Source: Evernia prunastri (lineage: Eukaryota > Ascomycota > Lecanoromycetes > Lecanorales > Parmeliaceae). From it: DNA of 14,434 bases. Shown piece by piece: positions 8,422 through 14,434 of this stretch (its first letter is position 1; each line of letters begins with the position of its first letter). The notes under the pieces are model-generated. The model was not told the origin of the DNA. It saw only the letters and a list, made by a program, of their open reading frames with translations, and did not search any database. The position numbers were made by a program, and so were the translations under genes. The stretch covers positions 1-14,434 of the forward strand of contig NKYR01000248.1 of the NCBI GenBank assembly GCA_003184365.1. Reading direction: 5' to 3'.

Positions 8422-9999
8422 ATGAACATGGACCAATCTGCAAAATCAAGCTCCGACACTCAGGCCCCATCAACGGCAGATATGATTCACGAGATTTTCT
8501 GCAAAGAGAAGAACGCCAGCACGTGGAGTCTTGCTCGACCAGAGTTAGACCGCCTGCAGATGTCCTGGGAAGCCGACGTCGAAGACGTCTATCCAATCAT
8601 AGGCACCACAAGCTTCACCTTCATGAAGGAGTTTCCCAATCCACACAAGAGGGTATATATCACGTCGGTAGCCGACGCAGAGACACTTGTCGCAGCTCTT
8701 AAAACAGCCTGCGAGTCATGGCCAGTCCACCGCTCTATAGCTGTTGAATACGACCCGTCAACACGTCTGCTGGTGGTGTTGCGGGCAACTCAGCGATACT
8801 TTGACAGAGCAATCTCAACTCATGCAGATGTTGAGAATGAGCAAGCGCTGACAGAAATAGCAATGTCTGGCAATCATGCGGCGTCAGAACTACCTCAGGG
8901 TCTCATGCTTAGGATGGTCATCGCGAAATTGAAAAGCACTAACACAATGGGTTTGGTCACTCTGTTCAATCATTCGATATATGATGCTGTGTCTGTCAAG
9001 TCCTGGGCCAAGGACATGAAGGCTTTGATAATGGGAAGTACTATTGCTAGAAGAATACCTCATAAAGCCTTTGCAGAAGCATACTACCTCTACCAAACGT
9101 CTCTAGCAGCCAAAATGGCAACCGATTACCACCTGAAGCGTTTACGTGGTATTGGATCCATGCGTAACGCCTTGTGGCCACCGTCGTAATTGCTGGACGA
9201 AGTGCCTGTTCGCGCCGGGACGTCCAATATGAAGGGTAAAGTCGAGGCTATCGAAGGAGGGGGGTACAAGAACGCGGAAATCTTGAGGTACAGACGTTGC
9301 CCCAATCTCGCGGCGATCAGCAGGAAGCCATCGACCCTTACCACCGCTGCGATTGCGAGCTTCAACACTTCGGTCACTGGCAGTAAGCACGCAATCTTTG
9401 GTATGCTGATGGCAGGCAGAGAGTGGCCTTTTATCAATGACTCACTGGCACAGCTGCTGCCAGATCCAATGACTGTCGCTGGACCGACATTGACAACAAC
9501 AGTCGTGGCTGTGAATGTTGATGATACTGAGAAGATTTCACAATTCCTTGGCCGCTTGGAGGCGGAGCTACGTCTATTGAGGCGTTATCAGCACGTGCCG
9601 CTAGACTTTCCCGCACATTTAGAGGACGAAGACCGAGCAGTATGGCACGATGCGCCGCGGCAGTTGTTCAATTACCAACCCAGAGATACGGCCCCGAAGT
9701 GTGGGGCATCAGCTGACTCGCCATTGACACTTTTCTTGGACAGAGATTACAAAGTGGATGAGTCAAGCAAGTACTTTGTGTGGGAGTGTGGTCTGCAGGA
9801 CTCAGCGACGTTGAGGATCAGAGCACTGTTCGACCCTGACATGTTCTCAGAAAGGCAAGTGACGGCGTTTACCGAATCAGTGTTCGACGCTGTGGATTTT
9901 CTGAGTGATATGGGCAATTGGGAAAAGAAGGTTCGTGAAATGCGAGCAGTAGTTTCAAAAAAAGAGAGCCGCTTGCAGTCGCCACTGTCCATGTCATGA
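8422..9999 (+). pseudogene. Stand-alone NRPS-type condensation-domain protein, one in-frame stop
   Basis: Two stretches of 255 and 269 codons lie in one frame, separated only by TAA at 9187-9189. Together they make about 525 residues, close to a single NRPS condensation domain plus flanks. Near residue 183 is NHSIYDAVS at the position of the HHxxxDG active-site motif; the second His is present, while the first His is Asn and the Gly is Ala. Other family-like parts are DVEDVYPIIG near the start, LKRLRGIGSM, GREWPFINDSLAQLLPDP, VAGPTLTTTVVAV, and FVWECGLQDSATLRIRAL near the end. Active condensation domains join acyl or peptidyl groups on carrier proteins; no adenylation or carrier domain lies beside it, so it is an orphan or relict. 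The start ATG at 8422 is chosen as the first in frame; a second is at 8428. The degenerate motif makes normal activity doubtful even without the stop. Confidence 0.7.
9187..9189 (+). other. In-frame TAA in the condensation-domain gene
   Basis: The reading is CCG TCG TAA TTG CTG. The frame is the same on both sides and stays open for 810 more bases as the second half of the same fold. CAA to TAA would be a single C-to-T change in a CpA context, the type favoured by repeat-induced point mutation, but one site proves nothing. No consensus intron spans it. Confidence 0.75.
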
Positions 10000-11380
10000 A
10001 AGTGAGGCTTGGAATGAGGACGTCGGTTCGTATGGAAACGTGCACTGGGGTGGAAAAAATCCCCTTGCACCGCCTGATTTTAAGGTTCGTGCTCGCATCG
10101 CGTTCAATGATGGTAGGAAAGAGGCGAAATAAGTGACCCCTCTCATCATAGCCCTGTTGTAGTAGGGACACGTTATTCCAAATCTTCTTTCCTGTGGCAA
10201 CGGGACGTTCGCTCTATAATGTCCAGTCACTGTAGAATAGTTAGGTGGATCGTATAGGAGGTGGCACGGCTGTCGATCCGTAAAGTGAACCCGCAAATTT
10301 CCAGCCAAATCTGACAGAGGCGATAGTTTGGCATGTGTCGCAAGGGAGGAAGCTTGACCAAAATTCCTCAAGAGGTGCCCTAGTTCTACCATTGCCGTCA
10401 GGTCGTTTGGCTTTTCCCCGGCCCAAAACACTGCGATTGTAAGGATTCATGGGTAACACAACTGTTCCTTCTCTCCTTGCCGAGCTGACGATAGCATGCG
10501 TCTTCGGCCATTCATCGTGCGGGGACAGCACAACTGCCTCTTCTTGTTGTGGTTCCAATAGCATAGGACTGTGAACCATAACACTGCCTTCTTCTAACAA
10601 TTGGGCGTCATCTCGAAGTATCTAGCCATGCAATGAGCGGCGCTGGCTATAACCGCAATCTGAGAAGGGTTGGAGATACTCTGTGGAAACCGATAATAGT
10701 TAGCTTGAGATAATAGTTTTGGGCGTACAAGGCACTGGAAGAACACCACTAACGTAGGGGCAGTGCCGTTGGTCGTCCGGCGCTTCAGAGGCCGCGGGGC
10801 TACAGTATTTGAAGTTCAATTTGGGTTTCGGTAAGTGTCGTGCAAAAGTAGTTGGGTGAATAGTTGAAGATTAGTGGCCCACGATGTCGCTTGTCGCTTG
10901 GCCGTGCACCATTTCCCGCACAATCGATTGGCTATCAATGAGTCGGGGACCCTCGGACCTCGCCCACTCATATCCATTGTGTCTCGTCTTCAAGAAGCGT
11001 AGGCAGCCTCGCTTCTAGGACCGAAGCCTGCAAGGATTGTACAGTAGCCGAAAGGCCAGCGCAGGGATCCCCCTCATCAAAGCCGTGGAAATTCGTCCTT
11101 ACACCGTACTTCTTCCATCATTACCTGCGTTTCTGATTCAGGTTGACAGTGGCATTTGTCCTACTCCGTATAGACTTCGAGAATGCCAAGTACTTGTCCG
11201 CTCAACAAGATCATGAGACAATGCTGACGTGGACCCTCTTTCTCTCCTCCCTTCCATTCTCCTCCCTCATTCTCCTTTTAATGTCTGTTGAGGTACACAT
11301 ATTCCGATTGCGTACGGAATGGAAATTAGTTCCTGTGAACAGATGCGGTGGCAGAAACAGAGCCTTGAAGAAACTTGTTA
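10000..11380. other. Spacer without a recognised gene
   Basis: Between the condensation-domain gene and the putative LTR I find no recognisable gene. Minus-strand open frames at 10241-10600 (119 codons) and 9994-10431 (145 codons, overlapping the first and the gene end) have no domain, no repeat and irregular composition, so I treat them as chance. A pyrimidine-rich tract occurs at 11234-11279. The sequence has no obvious tandem repeat or tRNA. Confidence 0.5.
11234..11279 (+). repeat. Pyrimidine-rich tract
   Basis: Forty-six bases that are all C or T except two A, starting CCTCTTTCTCTCCTCCC. CT-rich tracts occur in fungal core promoters and as simple sequence. Here no gene follows within a promoter-like distance and the putative LTR begins 100 bp downstream, so simple sequence is the more likely reading. 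Confidence 0.6.
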
Positions 11381-11762
11381 TGTTGTACAACATATCTGAT
11401 GTGGGACTTGAACCACTCGCCTATCGGGCCGGGGCGCCTTCCCCGAGCGGAAGCATCGTCGGAAAAGGCACCCCTGGCACTGAAGTAAGGTACCCCAATT
11501 GCTAGCTAATTTATCACCTTGTGCGATGGTAATTCACATCCTACCCCGAATCGTGCCTTGGGGTGCGCTATCCGGGTAGTCCCGGGGTAGGGTGTGAATT
11601 ACCATCGCACAAGGTGATACTCAAAATGATGTTAGATCTTGGGGCTATAAGTTGGAATGTACGGTTCTTAGTGGGAAGAAAGGATGATATTCTATGGAAG
11701 ACGAAGGATCCTGCAGGAGGATATCCCTGCCTGCTGACTAAGTATATGCTAAGCTAAACTCA
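11381..11762 (-). repeat. Candidate 3' LTR of the gypsy element
   Basis: Proposed from structure only. The segment starts TGTTGTACAACA (a perfect 12-bp palindrome, 11381-11392) and ends AAACTCA, giving TG...CA ends and a length of 382 bp. Just inside the element the minus strand reads GGGAGGACC (11763-11771), a weak candidate polypurine tract because it ends in CC. The ORF after pol ends 13 bases inside the LTR, as often happens in compact elements. The second LTR is outside the window, so the boundaries cannot be confirmed by comparison; the candidate 5-bp flank is TGTTA (11376-11380). Confidence 0.4.
11512..11619. repeat. 37-bp near-perfect inverted repeat (hairpin)
   Basis: The left arm 11512-11548 (TATCACCTTGTGCGATGG...) is the reverse complement of the right arm 11583-11619 (...CCATCGCACAAGGTGATA) with one mismatch, a G opposite the expected A at 11592. 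The loop is 34 nt and GC-rich, with CGGGTAG that can compete for part of the stem. It lies inside the putative LTR, where a transcript would form a very stable hairpin. It could also be a separate small foldback element of 108 bp inserted there; no clear target-site duplication is visible. Confidence 0.93.
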
Positions 11763-12117
11763 GGTCCTCCCGGTACCACCTTCCAACTACTCCCAGGAAA
11801 AACAGAACAAAGCCCCAGCGACTTGAAGACATACTCGTAAGCTCAGGCATACTCGTAAAAAGCAAAGGGATATAAGCATGTAGCATAAGCACAAGAAACC
11901 CCAGACATATCTGATCGCGCTTCGTCATAGCAAGGTTTCTTCGACTTTCTTCCCAGTACAAGCGCAAGTAAAAGCACGCATGCAAGCAAAGGACCACTCG
12001 CAAAAACGGACTTTCTTGCCAGAGCTTCCAAACTTCTTCGCCCAACGAATGCTTGAACTTCCTGACAGTCCTCGGGCTGTCCTGAAAAGATATGCTTCTG
12101 GACAGTAGCACTGTCAT
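11749..12117 (-). CDS. Small hydrophobic ORF after pol, unknown function
   Basis: A 122-codon frame opening with ATG at 12117 (the frame is open without ATG back to 12228), starting 50 bases after the pol stop in a different frame. It has three hydrophobic stretches that could be membrane segments: FLRVVLCLHACFYLRLYW, ICLGFLVLMLHAYIPLLF and WGFVLFFLGVVGRWY, separated by charged linkers (EESRRNLAMTKRDQ). It ends REDLSLA just inside the candidate LTR. I do not recognise a family. Some gypsy elements have an envelope-like ORF here, but this one is far too short and lacks a visible signal peptide or glycoprotein features. It may be chance; a conserved reading frame in other copies would be the test. 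Confidence 0.3.
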   Translation of the reverse strand: MTVLLSRSISFQDSPRTVRKFKHSLGEEVWKLWQESPFLRVVLCLHACFYLRLYWEESRRNLAMTKRDQICLGFLVLMLHAYIPLLFTSMPELTSMSSSRWGFVLFFLGVVGRWYREDLSLA

Positions 12118-12167
12118 ACCGATCTGAATGATACTTCCTGCTATTTCCGGCAAAGCTGCGAGGGTAG

Positions 12168-13658
12168 TCAGACAGGCAAGGGGGGTAGGGGTAGACCAGG
12201 ACGCTCTCGACGGGTAATTCGGGTTCTCCTAGTGTTTTGCTGCTGAGGTAAAAGGATGGGTGACGCATCGAGATCCGAAAGGTAGCCAGAGCGAGGTACG
12301 AAAGACTTCAGGTGATCGCCGTGAAAAACACCACGTATCCTCCTCCCATTAAGTTGTAGAAGGGTAAAAGATCGGCCATGAGCTCCACCAAACCCGGATA
12401 TCCTGAAAGGTCCTCTCCAGCGCGGAGCTAGCTTTCCAGCCTTCTCTTGATACAGCATAACCAGGCTTCCCACATGATGCACCACCTGCTTGACACTCTT
12501 ATTGTATCGCACGGCCATGTCTTCCTTCTGCTTCAGTGCTAGAGCACGCACGACATCATGCACCTCTGCTCTGTGCCTGAGGTAGGTCTGAACTTCTTTT
12601 CTATGCTCGCCTAGATCCTGTAGCAAAGCCGCCCACGAGGGTATGTCTCGCCCAGGCAGGGCACGGAGTGCAGCAGTGATGGGGGAGGTGTCAGACAAAG
12701 GGCCTAGAACGATGCTTTTCGGAGAAGTCCCTAGGTAGCTAATGACTCGGGAATTAATAGAGCTGCCGGCATTGACCAGGCTGCGATCCCATTCTTTCCC
12801 AAGCTTGCGTACTACCCCTTCCAGAACTCTGTTCATGACCTCGATCATTCCGGTGGATTTGTGGGATGCCGAAGGACTGTAAGCTATGGCGATCCCTTCT
12901 CGTCGTAGGAATTCTCGTAATTCGTCGCAGTCGAAATGATGCCCGGGATCAACGTAGTATGCATAGGGTTTCCTGTAAATGGCGAAGAACATACCGAGAC
13001 ACCGAATGACGTCTTCAACATTGTTGTTCTCACAAGCAAAGGGCACGCTGAATCGAGACATGTAGCAACCCGTGTTGAGAATATACCTATAACCTGTTGA
13101 GGTAGTCTCCAAAGGGCCAATAAAGTCCATACCCATAAGCTGAAAAGGGTAGGTCACAACCACAGGACTGAGAGGTTGAGATCTCGCGGCCGGCCCGTGC
13201 TGAGCACAAACCAAACAGCCAGCAATGTACTTCTCCACATCCTGGGATTGCCCGGGCCAGTAGCACAAGTTTCGAAGCCTAGCCATAGTGCCTGTCTTTG
13301 CCCAGTGACCGCTGAGGTCGTGCGCCTCTCGGAGCACGGGTAAGACTTTGGATTCCGGAATGCATGGGAGGTAGGTGTCGGCATGATGGTGGATCCATAG
13401 GATTTCATTGTTAATCCTATAATTGAAGGCTTTGCGCAGGAGTGTAGCCATAGGAGGTTCTTCAGACCGATCTGAGAGTAGCCTGTAGATCTCGCTGTAC
13501 CATTCGGAGTTGAGGTAAGCCTCAACCCAGGAGGGGATTGCTTCGGTAGTGATAGCAAAGGCCGGAATGCCATGGACAGTTCCTTGGGTAATGAGCTCGT
13601 CCTTGTCGGTACTCGTCAGGGAGTCGACAAATTCTTCGTAGCCACCCTTGCCATCTTT
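12168..13658 (-). pseudogene. Ty3/gypsy pol: integrase portion
   Basis: In the same frame as the RNase H segment after one TGA. The zinc-binding part has H-x4-H (HDLSGH) followed by CLVC. The catalytic core shows the acidic triad: Asp in MDFIGPLE, Asp 59 residues on in YYVDPGHHF, and Glu after exactly 35 intervening residues in STGMIEVMN, so D,D35E is intact. Further on, KLAPRWRGPFRI matches the GPY/F-like region and RRIRGVFHGDHLKSF the usual tail. The end is proline- and arginine-rich (GLPLPPLPV); no chromodomain is evident. The integrase inserts the cDNA copy into the genome. Its residues look functional, but the upstream stop should cut it off from the polyprotein. Confidence 0.85.
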
Positions 13659-13661
13659 TCA
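13659..13661 (-). other. In-frame TGA between RNase H and integrase
   Basis: The minus strand reads CAG TGG GTG TGA AAA GAT. Frames on both sides agree and both encode recognised pol parts, so this is a nonsense change in an otherwise open pol. The position is not a usual recoding site for Ty3/gypsy elements, where gag-pol is the normal junction. CGA or TGG to TGA is the simplest origin. Confidence 0.75.
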
Positions 13662-14434
13662 CACCCACTGAGGGCCTTGAGAATCAAGCTTCTTCTTCAG
13701 ACGAATGACTGCGGGGGTATCATCGCACTCGGAAGAATCGAATATAGTCCGGGAAAGACCGTCAGCAGCTTTGTTCCTGGGACCGGGAATGTATTGGATG
13801 CTTATGTTCAGTCGCCTCAGCTGATCTGCCCAATGTCCATAGACTCCCTCATGCAGATCTGAGCTTAGGAAATGCGTAAGCGGTTTGTGATCCGTGTGTA
13901 CTATGGCTGGTTTGTATGGGTGTTTGCATAAATAGTCGTACTTCTTGCAGAATGTGGCTATGGCGCAAAGCTCTCGCTTGTAGGTGGGATACTTGCGCTG
14001 CGTCACACTCAGTGGGAAGGAATCATAAAGAATGGGTACTTCCACATCCTTGGCTGCAATCGATTTCCTGGGGGGTATGGTCAGAGCTTGGGTAGTAGGG
14101 GATTCTGCTTGCGGAGCTATGACGTCTACCCAGGAAGCAGACTGGAATTGCGTGACTGCACATCCCAAGGCAAATCCTGAAGCATCAGTGTAGAAATGAA
14201 GCACGAGATTCATGTCAATCCCATGCATGCTCGTCCTAGTGGCACATTTGATCCGTACAATCTCGAACGAAAGTTGCTCTGCTTGGGTCCATTTCCAGAC
14301 CGTGTTCTTACCAGTAAGCCTTGAGAGTGGTCGGGCAATTTCGGCGAAGTTCTTGACCCAACGACGTGTGATACCGACAGTGCCTAGAAAGCCCCGGACT
14401 TCAGATTGATCTGTAGGCTCCGGCCACCTAGCTA
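13659..14434 (-). pseudogene. Ty3/gypsy pol: end of reverse transcriptase and RNase H
   Basis: The frame enters from the right edge without a stop. The first 65 or so residues are the conserved end of Ty3/gypsy RT (TDQSEVRGFLGTVG, RRWVKNFAEIARPLSRLTGK). RNase H follows with its acidic residues: Asp in FYTDASGFALG, Glu in TYKRELCAI, Asp in HTDHKPLTHF and Asp in NKAADGLSR. The RT catalytic YxDD box lies beyond the window. RNase H degrades the RNA strand of the RNA-DNA hybrid. A TGA at 13659-13661 ends this part (SQGPQWV, stop), although the frame continues as KDGKGGYEEFVDSL into integrase. An ATG at 14228 is internal and not a gene start. Confidence 0.88.

Larger units (their letters stand above)
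11381..14434 (-). mobile_element. Ty3/gypsy LTR retrotransposon, 3' portion
   Basis: The minus strand carries, in transcription order, the end of reverse transcriptase, RNase H, integrase with zinc-binding, D,D35E and GPY/F-like parts, a small hydrophobic ORF and a candidate 3' LTR. The order RT-RNase H-integrase identifies Ty3/gypsy (Metaviridae) rather than copia, where integrase precedes RT. Gag, protease, most of RT and the 5' LTR lie beyond the right edge. Pol is open for almost 2.3 kb with one TGA (13659-13661), so the copy is fairly young and not heavily mutated by RIP. The left boundary at 11381 is inferred from TG...CA ends and is the least certain part. Confidence 0.85.

Noticed and set aside
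9994..10600. Two overlapping minus-strand open frames (145 and 119 codons)
   Set aside because: No recognisable motif, mutually overlapping, one reaching into the end of the condensation gene; probably chance.
11394..11424. tRNA-like words on the minus strand: GGTTCAAGTCCCAC (B-box-like) and TAGGCGAGTGG (A-box-like)
   Set aside because: The two boxes overlap instead of being spaced 30-40 nt or more, the order is wrong for a pol III promoter, and no cloverleaf or acceptor stem forms. Probably chance within the LTR; not a tRNA or SINE.
11143..11505. Plus-strand open frame of 120 codons
   Set aside because: It spans the pyrimidine tract and crosses into the candidate LTR; low-complexity composition and no recognised domain.

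Overview
This window looks like the left end of a filamentous ascomycete chromosome, probably Pezizomycotina and perhaps Dothideomycetes (family-level impression only). It opens with 16 uninterrupted TAACCC telomere units. It then carries gene families typical of filamentous fungi: a NACHT/TPR STAND protein, a non-ribosomal-peptide-type condensation domain and a Ty3/gypsy retrotransposon. The split gene has short introns with GTATGT or GTGAGC donors and CTAAT or TACTAAC branch sites, as expected for such a fungus.

Layout. 1-98 is telomere. 99-1227 is subtelomeric sequence with no convincing gene. 1228-6724 (minus strand) is one large NACHT-TPR gene that raw open reading frames split into four or five pieces. 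I rejoin them with a canonical 52-nt intron (6363-6414) and a 60-nt intron with a TACTAAC branch site (1737-1796). The gene is broken by an in-frame TGA (5125), an exact 28-bp tandem duplication that shifts the frame (3048-3103) and probably a small frameshift near 1667-1690. 6725-8421 is intergenic and contains a 159-bp imperfect palindrome (6807-6965). 8422-9999 (plus strand) is a stand-alone condensation-domain gene with one in-frame TAA. 10000-11380 holds no recognised gene. 11381-14434 is the 3' part of a Ty3/gypsy element on the minus strand: a candidate 3' LTR containing a 37-bp-arm hairpin, a small hydrophobic ORF after pol, then integrase, RNase H and the end of reverse transcriptase, with one in-frame TGA between RNase H and integrase. 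The element runs off the right edge.

The three coding loci do not look like one pathway. The common thread is recent decay in subtelomeric sequence: each is almost fully open but carries one or a few discrete lesions. The most useful points are the correct joining of the NACHT gene, the 28-bp duplication that breaks it, the intergenic palindrome and the hairpin in the putative LTR. I see no convincing evidence of a wholly new system.
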